64,000 bases of DNA from Verticiella sediminum (GTDB taxonomy: Bacteria; Pseudomonadota; Gammaproteobacteria; Burkholderiales; Burkholderiaceae_B), in assembly GCF_007558815.1 (NCBI RefSeq), contig NZ_VLTJ01000039.1, positions 248,001 through 312,000 on the forward strand, read 5' to 3'. Below, piece after piece: positions 17,750-26,562 of this stretch (positions are counted from its first letter, which is position 1; every line of letters starts with the position of its first letter). Both the position numbers and the translations under genes were made by a program. The notes beneath the pieces are model-generated. The model worked only from the letters and a program-made list of their open reading frames with translations. It was not told where the DNA came from and ran no database searches.

Positions 17750-19519
17750 TCAGAGGATGTCCGCCGCGTAGTCCGCCAGCCGCGAACGCTCGCCGCGCTG
17801 CAGGGTGACGTGGCCCGAATGCGGCCAGCCCTTGAAGCGGTCCACCACGTAGGTCAGGCCCGAGCTGCCTTCGGTGAGATAGGGCGTGTCTATCTGCGCG
17901 ATGTTGCCCAGGCACACCACCTTGGTGCCGGGGCCGGCGCGGGTGATGAGCGTCTTCATCTGCTTGGGCGTGAGGTTCTGCGCCTCGTCGATGATGAGGA
18001 ACTTGTTGAGGAAGGTGCGCCCGCGCATGAAGTTCAGCGACTTCACCTTGATGCGCGAGCGGATGAGGTCCATGGTCGCCGCGCGGCCCCATTCGCCGCC
18101 ATGGTTGCCGCCCGGCTCGCCGTCGCCCATGTTGAGCACGTCGAGGTTGTCTTCGAGCGCGCCCATCCAGGGCAGCATCTTTTCTTCCTCGGTGCCGGGC
18201 AGAAAACCGATGTCCTCGCCCACCGGAACCGTGACGCGGGTCATGATGATCTCGGTGTAGCGCTTGGTCTCGAGCACCTGGGTGAGGCCCGCGGCGAGCG
18301 CGAGCAGGGTCTTGCCGGTGCCCGCCTGCCCGAGCAGCGAGACGAAGTCGCAGTCGGTGTTCATGAGCAGGTTGAGCGCGAAGTTCTGCTCGCGGTTGCG
18401 CGCGGTGATGCCCCACACGTTGTTCTTGCTGTGGGTATAGTCGCGCAGCGTCTGCAGTACGGCGGTGCGGCCGGTGACTTCGCGCACCTGTGCATACAAG
18501 GGCATGCTGCCCTCGAAGTACACGAACTGGTTGACGTGGAACTTGGCGCACAGCGGGCCGCTGATCCGGTAGAAGGTGCTGCCGCCCTGCTGCCAGGATT
18601 CGACGCCCTTGCCGTGGCGGTTCCAGAAATCTTCCGGCAGTTGCAGGATGCCGGAATAGAGCAGGTCGGCGTCTTCCAGGACCTGATCGTTGTAGTAGTC
18701 CTCGGCCGCCATGCCGAGCGCGCGCGCCTTCAGGCGCATGTTGATGTCCTTGGACACCAGCACCACATCGCGGTCGCTGTACCGCTGCTGCAGCGCGTGC
18801 ACCACGCCCAGGATCTGGTTGTCGGCCTTGCCCACGGGCAGCTCGGCCGGCAGCGCGTTGGCCATGGCCTCGGTCTGCAGGCGCAGGCGTCCACGCGCTT
18901 CGCGGTTGCCCAGCCCGGAGAGCGGCACACCTTCGGCGATGGGCGAGTCGTCGGTGATGAGCGTATCGAGCGTGCGGCTCACCTGGCGCGCGTTGCGCGC
19001 GACTTCGGACATGCCCTTCTTGTTGTGGTCCAGCTCCTCGAGCGTCATCATCGGCAGGAACACGTCGTGTTCCTCGAAGCGGAACAGCGAGCTGGGATCG
19101 TGCAGCAGCACGTTGGTGTCGAGCACGAAGAGACGGGGCCGCTCGGCCGCCCTGGGCTTGGCCGCGATGGCCTTGGCCCTGACCGGCGTCACCGGTGCGG
19201 CGGCGGGGATGTCGAATGCGGCCTCGGCCTCGGCCGCAGGTGCAGGTGCAGGCGCAGGTGCGACGGCGGGTTGCAGCAGCACCGGCGTGGCGTTCGCGGT
19301 CGTCTTGCGTGCGCCGTTCTTGCGCGGCGCGCGCGCGACGATGGGCACCGACTGCAGGCCCTGGAGTTCGGGTTGGACCTGTTCGTTCGCGGGGGATTCT
19401 GGCAGGGTGGCCACGCTGTGCGCGGCAGCCGTCTTGGCGGCACGACGATTCAGCGCGGGGGCCTTGTCGGGCACGGGCAGAATCGTGGCGAGCCGAGTCG
19501 GCATCTTGGGAAGCGGCAT
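17750..19519 (-). CDS. PIN domain-PhoH ATPase fusion protein (PhoH2/YlaK type)
   Basis: 589 residues from ATG 19519, preceded by AGGAGA. Residues 1-125 are an Ala/Pro/Arg-rich low-complexity extension with an Ala-Pro run near 86-98. A PIN nuclease domain starts at about 129 (LFVLDTNVLLHDPSS, MMTLEELDHNKKG, VSKDINMRLKA). The PhoH P-loop domain contains GQAGTGKTLLALA (Lys403), FLPGTEEEKMLPWMG and FLIIDEAQNLTPKQMK. PIN-PhoH proteins are ATP-dependent RNA helicase/ribonucleases in the cases studied. The acidic PIN residues look intact. Neighbours bcp and Mth938-type gene lie upstream on the same strand. Confidence 0.92.
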   Translation of the reverse strand: MPLPKMPTRLATILPVPDKAPALNRRAAKTAAAHSVATLPESPANEQVQPELQGLQSVPIVARAPRKNGARKTTANATPVLLQPAVAPAPAPAPAAEAEAAFDIPAAAPVTPVRAKAIAAKPRAAERPRLFVLDTNVLLHDPSSLFRFEEHDVFLPMMTLEELDHNKKGMSEVARNARQVSRTLDTLITDDSPIAEGVPLSGLGNREARGRLRLQTEAMANALPAELPVGKADNQILGVVHALQQRYSDRDVVLVSKDINMRLKARALGMAAEDYYNDQVLEDADLLYSGILQLPEDFWNRHGKGVESWQQGGSTFYRISGPLCAKFHVNQFVYFEGSMPLYAQVREVTGRTAVLQTLRDYTHSKNNVWGITARNREQNFALNLLMNTDCDFVSLLGQAGTGKTLLALAAGLTQVLETKRYTEIIMTRVTVPVGEDIGFLPGTEEEKMLPWMGALEDNLDVLNMGDGEPGGNHGGEWGRAATMDLIRSRIKVKSLNFMRGRTFLNKFLIIDEAQNLTPKQMKTLITRAGPGTKVVCLGNIAQIDTPYLTEGSSGLTYVVDRFKGWPHSGHVTLQRGERSRLADYAADIL

Positions 19520-19595
19520 GAGCCGGATCTCCTGGTGGGTTGTGCTGAGGACGACGATACCGCAGGCCGGGCTTGCGCGCAGAACCGTTGCAGGC

Positions 19596-20060
19596 TCAGA
19601 ACGCGCGCACGGCCTCGAGTACCGCCTGGACGTGGCCGGGCACCTTGACACCGCGCCATTCCTGCGCGATGCGTCCGTCGCGCCCGATCAGGAAAGTGCT
19701 GCGTTCCACGCCACGTACCTGTTTGCCATACATGTTCTTCATCTTCATGACGCCGAACAGATTGCACAGGGTTTCGTCGGGATCGCTGACCAGGGTGAAG
19801 GGCAGGCCTTGCTTCTCGCAGAAGCTCTGGTGCGACTTCAGGCTGTCGCGCGAAACGCCGACGACGGTGGCGCCGGCCGCTGTGAAGTCGGCGTGGGCGT
19901 CGCGGAAATTCTGGCTTTGGGTGGTGCAGCCCGGCGTGTTGTCCTTGGGGTAGAAGTAGAGAACGAGCGCGCGGCCCTGCATGTGGGCGAGGTTGAGCGG
20001 CCCGGTGGTGGATTGCAGTTCGAGATCGGGTACGGACGAGCCCGTGGTGAGTGCGGTCAT
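19596..20060 (-). CDS. bcp: Peroxiredoxin, Bcp/PrxQ family
   Basis: 154 residues. The peroxidatic cysteine is Cys45 in YPKDNTPGCTTQ. The usual resolving Cys five residues later is missing (Gln50); Cys81 in HQSFCEKQG is 36 residues on, the spacing of the alpha3-type PrxQ subgroup, so a Cys45-Cys81 disulfide is likely. GVSRDSLKSHQ and VERSTFLIGRDGRI are typical. It reduces hydroperoxides with thioredoxin. It lies between the PhoH gene and an Mth938-type gene, same strand. Confidence 0.95.
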   Translation of the reverse strand: MTALTTGSSVPDLELQSTTGPLNLAHMQGRALVLYFYPKDNTPGCTTQSQNFRDAHADFTAAGATVVGVSRDSLKSHQSFCEKQGLPFTLVSDPDETLCNLFGVMKMKNMYGKQVRGVERSTFLIGRDGRIAQEWRGVKVPGHVQAVLEAVRAF

Positions 20061-20081
20061 TGCGCTGGCGTCAAAGTGGGG

Positions 20082-20522
20082 TCAGGCGGGAAGCAGGACG
20101 ACGGCCACGTGGCGGCCTTCCGTCATGAGGATGTTGTAGGTGCGGGCGGCGGCCTGGGTGTCCATGACCTCGACGCCCACGCCGGCGCGCAGCACCGGGC
20201 GCAGCACGTCGGGGCGCAGGAAGTGCTGGCGGGCACCCGTGCCGACCAGCAGCACTTCGGTGCCGCCCTGGGCCGGCATGGCGAACGACGGCTCGTCGTC
20301 CAGCGCGGCGAAGGGGTCGTCCTCGCCGGGCGCGACGCCGATGGCCTCGAGCAGGTGAGCGGAGGTGAGCTGTGCGATGCTGGCGATCTCCCAGACGGCG
20401 ACTTCGCCTTCCGGGGAGAATGCCACCGCGCCGTCGTAGCGCTGGCGATTGACTTCGACATACCCGGCGCCGTAGGCCGTCACGGTGTTCAGGCTGAGGT
20501 TCGTGTCGGCGTGCAGTTTCAA
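20082..20522 (-). CDS. Mth938-like (DUF498/DUF598) domain protein
   Basis: 146 residues from a TTG at 20522 with CGGAG upstream (MKLHADTNLSLNTVTAYGAG). The fold signature is YVEVNRQRYDGAVAFSPEGE, TEVLLVGTGARQHFLRPDVL, GVGVEVMDTQAAARTYNIL and a closing GRHVAVVLLPA. The family (NDUFAF3/AAMDC relatives) has no defined bacterial role. It begins divergently from the HdeD-type gene and ends 21 bp before bcp. Confidence 0.85.
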   Translation of the reverse strand: MKLHADTNLSLNTVTAYGAGYVEVNRQRYDGAVAFSPEGEVAVWEIASIAQLTSAHLLEAIGVAPGEDDPFAALDDEPSFAMPAQGGTEVLLVGTGARQHFLRPDVLRPVLRAGVGVEVMDTQAAARTYNILMTEGRHVAVVLLPA

Positions 20523-20616
20523 GAAAATCTCCGAGGTTTCGGGAAAATGATAGCGCAGGGGGCCGGGCGGACGTAACATCGAATCGTCGCGCAGCGCGCT
20601 GAACCCGGGAGTGATG

Positions 20617-21252
20617 ATGGCCGATCCGCACAACGTCCCCGCCGCAGGGCGCCCGCCAGGCAGCTCCGAAGCATCGGGCGTCGGGGGCGTCACGCCGGTG
20701 GCCGAAACCCTCAGTGCGCTCGGCGCGCGCTGGGGCTGGTTCCTGGCCGTCGGTGTGCTCATGCTGGTGCTCGGCCTGCTGGCCGCGGCCTATGTGTTCG
20801 CCGCGACGATCGTCAGCGTACTCTTCGTGGCCGTGCTGATGCTAGTGGGCGGCGTAGCCCAGCTCATCCAGGCCTGGCGCGTGCGCAACTGGCGCGGCTT
20901 CCTGCTCTGGACCGTCGCCGGGGGGCTGTACGTCCTGGCGGCGCTGTTCGCGATCGCCAATCCGGTGGCGGGCGCGGCCGCGCTGACGCTGCTGCTGGGG
21001 GCCAGCCTGATCGCCGCAGGCGCGCTGCGCCTGTGGGTGTGGTTCCAGCATCGTTCGCAGCCGGGGTGGCCGTGGCTGGCGTTGTCGGGCGCAATCAGCT
21101 TGCTGGCCGGGATCCTGGTCGCAGCCGGCTGGCCCGGCAACAGCCTGGTCATCCTCGGCCTGCTGCTCGCCTTCGACCTGTTGTTCCAGGGCGTCACGCT
21201 CGTCATGCTCGCCTTCGCGCTGCGGCGCAGCCACCACATCGGCGCGATCTGA
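20617..21252 (+). CDS. HdeD/DUF308 family membrane protein
   Basis: 211 residues from ATG 20617 (GGGAG 5 nt upstream; ATG 20614 and GTG 20611 are in-frame alternatives). After a ~35-residue soluble N-terminus there are six hydrophobic segments in three similar pairs (FLAVGVLMLVLGLLAAAYVF, SVLFVAVLMLVGGVAQLIQA, FLLWTVAGGLYVLAALFAIA and so on), the internal repeat pattern of HdeD. E. coli HdeD supports acid resistance at high cell density; the function here is not otherwise shown. Confidence 0.85.
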   Translation: MADPHNVPAAGRPPGSSEASGVGGVTPVAETLSALGARWGWFLAVGVLMLVLGLLAAAYVFAATIVSVLFVAVLMLVGGVAQLIQAWRVRNWRGFLLWTVAGGLYVLAALFAIANPVAGAAALTLLLGASLIAAGALRLWVWFQHRSQPGWPWLALSGAISLLAGILVAAGWPGNSLVILGLLLAFDLLFQGVTLVMLAFALRRSHHIGAI

Positions 21253-21301
21253 ACGCCGGCCCGGCGCCGGGCGAGCCCCGGCGAGGCCGGCGCCCCCCGG
21301 C

Positions 21302-21835
21302 TCAGCGGAACAGTTTGTCCACGGCGTCCGCGCCCAGGCCGACCTTCTCGTGGTGGTTCCGACAGAGCGCGATGTAGTCGTGCACGTCGAAGTGGCCGAC
21401 CGATTCGCCGTTCTCGTCGAGCCAGATCAGCGGGCCCTTGACGATGAAGAACACCCGCATCGGGTCTTCGTGCTCATAGGCGACCAGGGTGTGGCCTTCG
21501 CCCGGTGTCTCGTAGACGAAGTCGCCCGCGGTGGCGATTCAGTCGTGTTCCAGGTAGCCCCATTTGCCGGAGATCGTGTAGGCGAACACCTCGTGCGGGT
21601 GGTAATGGCGGTTGACCAGGCCGGCGCCCTTGGCCATCAGTACGTCGCACCACTTGTTCTGCTGCGGCGAGATCCACAGCGGACGCGAGGACACGGTCTC
21701 GCTGAACGGTACGTAGTAGCGCTCGTCGTCTATCGGCGCATTGGCGAGATAGACCTCGGGTTGGGCATCCGGCTTGAACGAGTTGGCGATGGGCTTGAGG
21801 CCGCGCCAGAACTCGGCGCCTTCCAGCTTGGGCAT
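21302..21835 (-). pseudogene. 2,4'-dihydroxyacetophenone dioxygenase-like cupin with an in-frame TGA
   Basis: From ATG 21835 (AGGAGA upstream) the reading continues through codon 99, TGA at 21541-21539, and then stays open in the same frame to a natural TGA at 21304-21302, total 178 codons. Upstream half: RHYHPHEVFAYTISGKWGY then LEHD; downstream half: IATAGDFVYETPGEGHTLVA and FFIVKGPLIWLDENGESVGH. Both halves are one cupin, resembling DAD-family aromatic-ketone dioxygenases, with the metal motif HxHxxE intact. The stop replaces what is most simply a TGG tryptophan. It is divergent from an AraC regulator. Either a recent nonsense mutation or a base error. Confidence 0.85.
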
Positions 21836-21930
21836 GGCAGTCTCCTGTAAGCGTGTCGAAACGGACGGGGAGGCGCCTGCGTGGGCGGGCCTCCTGGGCG
21901 CTAGTTTAGGAAGCGCCGGCGCGCGCGGCT

Positions 21931-21967
21931 TGTCTGCCGCGGCCATCGGGCTTGTCCGCAGCGGACA
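21931..21967. promoter_or_regulatory. Two related 15-bp palindromes in the cupin/araC divergent region
   Basis: TGTCCGCAGCGGACA (21953-21967) is a perfect palindrome about a central A. TGTCTGCCGCGGCCA (21931-21945) is a near copy starting exactly 22 bp earlier, two helical turns. A -10-like TATACT lies at 21979-21984, so the perfect copy covers the -35 position of the AraC-family gene. This looks like a paired operator for autoregulation and for control of the divergent cupin. Confidence 0.5.
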
Positions 21968-22032
21968 TCCCGGCTCGCTATACTTGGCGGCGTGTGCATG
22001 CATCGCGCTGTCGCCGGCCTTTCGGAGCTGCC

Positions 22033-22980
22033 ATGACCTGGCCCCACCCCGATCTGATCACCACGCAGTCCGTTCCCGCGGCGCAGCGCATCGCCTTCTG
22101 GGAGGCGAGCAATGCCAGCACCCTGGTCGGGCTGCGCTGCGCGACCTTCGACGGGCAGGCGCTGGAGGTCAGCAAGCGCACGCGTGCGCTGGGCGACGAG
22201 ATGCACGTGGTCGAGATCGCCGGCAACGCCCACGTCATCGAGCGCACCGCCGGCCTGGTGCACGCGCATCCGAAGGATGCGGTCTTCGTCTCGCTGGTGC
22301 TCGACAGCCACGCTTTCTTCTATCACGCCGACGGCTGCGCCAGCGTGGGCCCGGGCGATCTCATCGTCTATTCGACCAGCCAGCCGTATCTGTTCGGTTT
22401 TCCGGGCCGCATGTGGCAGTACCTTTTCGACGTGCCCACGACGCGGGTGCGTGCACTGGGCCTGGCGGTGCCGTGCGCGCCGCGGCGGCTGGCCGCGGAC
22501 ACGTCGGTCGGGCGCACCTTCGGCGCCGCGCTGCGCCGCCTGGCGCGCGAGGCCTTCGCCGGGGCGCCCGCGCGGCCGGCGCAGCGCCAGGCGCTGCTGG
22601 CCGCGCTCGAGGGCATGCTGCGCGGCGCGGCGCCGGCCGCTGCCGCCACGCCGGCGCATCTGCTGGCCGCGCGGTCGTACGTGCAGCAGCATTATGTCGA
22701 TCCCGGGCTGGACGCCGCCCAGGTGGCCGCGCACTGCGGCATCTCGGTGCGGCACCTGGCCCGGCTGTTCGCCGCGCAGGGCGTGTCGTTCTCGCGGTAC
22801 CTGCTGGACTGCCGCCTCGCGGCCGCGCATGCGCGGCTGGTGTCGGGGGATGCCGGTGCCGTGGCCCAGGCGGCGTATCGCTGTGGCTTCAGCAGTGCAG
22901 CTTATTTCACCCGGGTTTTCAAGGCGCGTTATGGCACGACGCCGAGCGCGGCCAAGGCGGCCGCCCGGTGCACGACTTGA
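22033..22980 (+). CDS. AraC-family transcriptional regulator (FeaR-like)
   Basis: 315 residues from ATG 22033 (CGGAG upstream). The N-terminal half is an AraC-binding-like cupin domain (QRIAFWEASNASTLVGLRC; VGPGDLIVYSTSQPY), as in FeaR-type regulators. The C-terminal pair of HTHs spans about 215-310: DAAQVAAHCGISVRHLARLF and AQAAYRCGFSSAAYFTRVFK, ending RYGTTPSAAK. It is divergent from the dioxygenase-like cupin, whose aromatic substrate it may sense. Confidence 0.92.
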   Translation: MTWPHPDLITTQSVPAAQRIAFWEASNASTLVGLRCATFDGQALEVSKRTRALGDEMHVVEIAGNAHVIERTAGLVHAHPKDAVFVSLVLDSHAFFYHADGCASVGPGDLIVYSTSQPYLFGFPGRMWQYLFDVPTTRVRALGLAVPCAPRRLAADTSVGRTFGAALRRLAREAFAGAPARPAQRQALLAALEGMLRGAAPAAAATPAHLLAARSYVQQHYVDPGLDAAQVAAHCGISVRHLARLFAAQGVSFSRYLLDCRLAAAHARLVSGDAGAVAQAAYRCGFSSAAYFTRVFKARYGTTPSAAKAAARCTT

Positions 22981-23050
22981 GCGGCGCGCGGCTCGGCAGG
23001 CTCGCCATTTGCCCATCACCCAGCGTTACGTTAGATTATCGGGTTACCTT

Positions 23051-23066
23051 GCCCTGCCGGCAGGGC
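23051..23066. promoter_or_regulatory. 16-bp perfect palindrome upstream of hom
   Basis: GCCCTGCCGGCAGGGC is a gapless palindrome 71 bp after the AraC-family stop and 66 bp before hom. It could be the tail of a terminator or an operator for hom-thrC. No leader peptide rich in Thr/Ile codons is evident nearby. Confidence 0.3.
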
Positions 23067-23131
23067 GATCGGCGCCATCGCGCAGCGAACGGGTGTTTCG
23101 ACAAGATGCATTTCTGACTGAGTAGGACAGT

Positions 23132-24454
23132 ATGACCGAACACATGGAGCCGATCCGCGTCGGCCTGTTGGGCCTGGGTATCGTCGGTGGCGGTACGTTC
23201 AAGGTTCTGGAACGCAACGCCGACGAAATCGCACGTCGCGCCGGGCGCCGCATCGTCGTGACCAAGGTCGGCGAGCGTGACGTGGCGCGGGCGCGGGCGC
23301 GCGTGGGCGCCGACGTGGCGGTCGAGGCCGACGCCTTTGCCGTCGCGCGCGACCCCGAGATCGACATCGTCGTGGAGCTGATCGGCGGCGTCACCGTGGC
23401 GCGCCAGCTCGTGCTCGAGGCCATCGCCAACGGCAAGCACGTGGTCACCGCCAACAAGGCGCTGCTCGCCAACCATGGCAACGAGATCTTCGCCGCCGCA
23501 CGCGAGCGCGGCGTGATGGTGGCCTTCGAGGCGGCGGTGGCCGGCGGCATCCCCATCATCAAGGCGATCCGCGAAGGCCTCACCGCCAACCGCATCGAGT
23601 GGGTGGCCGGCATCATCAACGGCACCACCAACTTCATCCTGTCCGAAATGCGCAGCCGCGGGCTGCCCTTCGAGGAAGTGCTGGCCGAGGCGCAGCGCCT
23701 GGGCTACGCCGAGGCCGATCCCACCTTCGACATCGAAGGCATCGACGCCGCGCACAAGCTCACGCTGCTCGCCTCGATGGCCTTCGGCATCCCGGTGCAG
23801 TTCTCGCGCGCCTACGTCGAGGGCATCACCAGGCTGTCGTCGGTGGATATCCGCCACGCCGAACGCCTCGGCTACCGGATCAAGCTGCTCGCCATCACCA
23901 AGAAGCGCCCCGAGGGCGTGGAACTGCGCGTGCACCCCACCCTGGTGCCGGCCGGGCGTCTGATCGCCAACGTCGAGGGCGCGATGAACGCAGTGCTGGT
24001 CAACGGCGATGCCGTCGGCCCCACGCTGTACTATGGCCAGGGCGCCGGCGAAGAGCCGACCGCCTCGGCCGTGGTGGCCGACCTGGTCGACGTCACGCGG
24101 CTGGATACGGCCGATCCGGGCCATCGCGTGCCGCACCTGGCCTTCCAGCCCGAGGCACTGGCCGACCTGCCCATCCTCGACATCGGCGACGTGCGCAGCG
24201 CCTACTATCTGCGCCTGCGCGTGCGCGACCAGCCCGGCGTCATGGCCGAGCTCGCGCGCATCCTGGCCGACAACCAGATCTCGATCAACTCGATGCTGCA
24301 GCAGCAGCCCGAGGACGAGGGCGACGGCGCGGACATCATCTTCCTCACCCATGAGGCCCTGGAGCGCGACGTGGACAACGCGATCGCGCAGATGCAGGCG
24401 CTCGATGTCGTCACCTCCGACGTCACCCGTCTGCGCATGGAGCAGCTTGCCTGA
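23132..24454 (+). CDS. hom: Homoserine dehydrogenase
   Basis: 440 residues. NAD(P)-binding GLLGLGIVGGGTF at 9-21; catalytic-domain landmarks VTANKALLANHG, GIINGTTNFILSEM, and EADPTFDIEGIDAAHKLTLL. A C-terminal ACT domain (about 355-435, LRVRDQPGVMAELARILADN) implies allosteric feedback, as known for this class. It reduces aspartate semialdehyde to homoserine. It overlaps thrC by one base (TGATG), giving a translationally coupled pair. Confidence 0.96.
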   Translation: MTEHMEPIRVGLLGLGIVGGGTFKVLERNADEIARRAGRRIVVTKVGERDVARARARVGADVAVEADAFAVARDPEIDIVVELIGGVTVARQLVLEAIANGKHVVTANKALLANHGNEIFAAARERGVMVAFEAAVAGGIPIIKAIREGLTANRIEWVAGIINGTTNFILSEMRSRGLPFEEVLAEAQRLGYAEADPTFDIEGIDAAHKLTLLASMAFGIPVQFSRAYVEGITRLSSVDIRHAERLGYRIKLLAITKKRPEGVELRVHPTLVPAGRLIANVEGAMNAVLVNGDAVGPTLYYGQGAGEEPTASAVVADLVDVTRLDTADPGHRVPHLAFQPEALADLPILDIGDVRSAYYLRLRVRDQPGVMAELARILADNQISINSMLQQQPEDEGDGADIIFLTHEALERDVDNAIAQMQALDVVTSDVTRLRMEQLA

Positions 24455-25857
24455 TGCGCTACGTATCCACCCGCGGCGGCATGGCCCCGCAGCCGTTCAC
24501 CGACATCCTGCTCGAAGGCCTGGCGCCCGACGGCGGCCTGGCCGTGCCCGAGACGCTGCCGCGCATCGACGCGGCCACGCTGCAAGCCTGGCGCGGCCTG
24601 TCGTATGCCGACCTGGCCTGGGAGATCCTGAAGCTGTTCGCGACCGACATCCCGGCCGACGACCTGCGCCGCCTCACGCATGCCGCCTACACCCGCGAGG
24701 CCTTCGGCAGCGACGCGATCGTGCCGGTCAAGCCGCTGTCGGGCGGCATGGCGCTGCTCGGCCTGTCCGAAGGGCCCACGCTGGCCTTCAAGGACATGGC
24801 CATGCAACTGCTCGGCCAGCTCTTCGAGTACGTGCTCGAGCAGCGCGGCAGCACCATCAACATCCTGGGCGCGACGTCCGGCGACACGGGCTCGGCCGCC
24901 GAGTACGCCATGCGCGGCAAGCAGCGCGTCGCCGTCTTCATGCTCTCGCCGCAGGGCCGCATGAGCGCCTTCCAGCGTGCCCAGATGTATTCGCTGGACG
25001 AGCCGAACATCCACAACATCGCCGTCGACGGCGTGTTCGACGACTGCCAGGACATCGTCAAGGCGGTCGCGGGCGATCTCGCCTTCAAGCAGGCGCATCG
25101 CATCGGTGCGGTGAACTCGATCAACTGGGCACGCATCGCGGCCCAGGTGGTGTACTACTTCCACGGCTGGCGCAGCGTCACGAACTCGAGCACCGACGAA
25201 GTCTCGTTCGCCGTGCCCTCGGGCAATTTCGGCAACATCCTGGCGGGCCACATCGCACGCTCCATGGGGCTGCCGATCCGCAGGCTGGTGCTCGCCACCA
25301 ACGAGAACAACGTGCTGGAAGAGTTCTTCCGCACCGGCATCTACCGGCCGCGTCCGGCCGCCGAGACCTACGCCACCTCCAGCCCGTCCATGGACATCTC
25401 GCGCGCTTCGAACTTCGAGCGCTTCGTCTACGACCTGATGGGCAAGGACGGCGCCAAGGTGGCGGCGCTCTGGAAGCAGCTCGGCACGCAAGGGCAGTTC
25501 GACCTGTCCGAACTGCGGGCGGCCTTCGCCGAGCACGGTTTCGTCGCCGGCGCGAGCTCGCACGCCGACCGCCTGGCCACCATCCGCGAAGTCTACGAGC
25601 GCGATGGCGTGTTCATCGATCCGCACACGGCCGATGGCGTGAAGGTCGCGCGCGCGTACATCGAGCCGGGCGTGCCCATGCTGGTGCTCGAGACGGCGCT
25701 GCCGATCAAGTTCGCCGAGACCATCCAGGAAGCACTGGGCAGGCCCGCGCCGCGGCCGGCCCAGTTCGAGGGCCTGGAGCAGTTGCCGCAGCATGTGCAC
25801 AACCTGCGGTGCGATGCGCAGCAGGTGCGCGAGTTCATCGTGCGCCACGCGGTGTGA
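24454..25857 (+). CDS. thrC: Threonine synthase
   Basis: 467 residues. N-terminal MRYVSTRGGMAPQPFTDILL and GLAPDGGLAVPE match the fungal/proteobacterial class. PLP lysine is Lys113 in LAFKDMAMQLLGQ; the phosphate-binding loop is LGATSGDTGSAAEYA. It converts O-phosphohomoserine to threonine. Its ATG shares a base with the hom stop. The matching homoserine kinase gene, thrB, is at 48993-49976 rather than in this operon. Confidence 0.96.
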   Translation: MRYVSTRGGMAPQPFTDILLEGLAPDGGLAVPETLPRIDAATLQAWRGLSYADLAWEILKLFATDIPADDLRRLTHAAYTREAFGSDAIVPVKPLSGGMALLGLSEGPTLAFKDMAMQLLGQLFEYVLEQRGSTINILGATSGDTGSAAEYAMRGKQRVAVFMLSPQGRMSAFQRAQMYSLDEPNIHNIAVDGVFDDCQDIVKAVAGDLAFKQAHRIGAVNSINWARIAAQVVYYFHGWRSVTNSSTDEVSFAVPSGNFGNILAGHIARSMGLPIRRLVLATNENNVLEEFFRTGIYRPRPAAETYATSSPSMDISRASNFERFVYDLMGKDGAKVAALWKQLGTQGQFDLSELRAAFAEHGFVAGASSHADRLATIREVYERDGVFIDPHTADGVKVARAYIEPGVPMLVLETALPIKFAETIQEALGRPAPRPAQFEGLEQLPQHVHNLRCDAQQVREFIVRHAV

Positions 25858-26041
25858 GCCGGTATGCCAGGCTGCGCCGCACACGAGCGTAGCCCCGCTA
25901 CTGGGCGGGCGACCCCGGCAGGGCGCGCCCGCCTGTGTTTTTCGGATCGACGGCCAGTGGCGCGGCCACCGACCGTCGGCCGACGCGGCGCCCGGCGCGC
26001 TTGCGACGATGCAGCCCGATCTTGCGCCTCCGGAGCGAGCC

Positions 26042-26428
26042 ATGAATACCGCCGGTTCCCTCTTCGTCATTGCCGTCGGCGCCGTGTTCGGCGCCTGGGC
26101 CCGCTGGGGGCTGGCCGTCTGGCTCAACGCGCGCAGCGCCTGGCCCTGGGGCACGTTGACGGCCAATCTCGTCGGCGGCTACCTCGTCGGCGTGGTCCTC
26201 GGCCTGCTGCTGGTCCATGCGCACTGGCCGGGCTGGGTGCGCCTCGCGCTGGTCACGGGATTTCTCGGCGCGTTCACCACGTTCTCCTCGTTCTCGGCGG
26301 AAGTCGTCGGCATGCTGCAGGCCGGCCGCTGGCTGGCGGGCTTCGGCTATGCCGCGCTCAGCCTGCTGGGCTCGCTGGGGCTGACGCTGCTGGGGCTGGC
26401 CACCGCGCAATGGGTGCTGCGCGCCTGA
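26042..26428 (+). CDS. crcB: Fluoride channel CrcB/Fluc
   Basis: 128 residues with four membrane segments. Family motifs: VGAVFGAWARWGL, WGTLTANLVGGYLVGVVLG with the pore Asn, and LVTGFLGAFTTFSSFSAEVV with the TFSSFS phenylalanine-box region. It works as a dual-topology dimer exporting F-. GGAG lies 10 nt before the ATG. The preceding 184 bp (25858-26041) show neither a gene nor a convincing fluoride riboswitch. Confidence 0.92.
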   Translation: MNTAGSLFVIAVGAVFGAWARWGLAVWLNARSAWPWGTLTANLVGGYLVGVVLGLLLVHAHWPGWVRLALVTGFLGAFTTFSSFSAEVVGMLQAGRWLAGFGYAALSLLGSLGLTLLGLATAQWVLRA

Positions 26429-26562
26429 GGCGCGCATGCCGCCCTCGGGGTCCGTACAAAGCCGACTTGTAGGCGGGATGCGCTCTCAGTAGACTACGCC
26501 GCGGCGGGCGCACGATCAGAGCAGGCTTTGCCGTTTCCTCCGGAGTCTCTTTCTCCCCATCG

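Noticed and set aside
21539-21541. Selenocysteine at the in-frame TGA of the cupin
   Set aside because: The family has no Sec members at this point, no bacterial SECIS-like hairpin was seen after it, and a Trp codon explains the position better.
22981-23131. Threonine attenuator leader before hom
   Set aside because: No short reading frame with clustered Thr/Ile codons and no attenuator-type stem set; only a 16-bp palindrome.
25858-26041. Fluoride riboswitch before crcB
   Set aside because: I could not find the conserved pseudoknot elements of the crcB motif in this gap.
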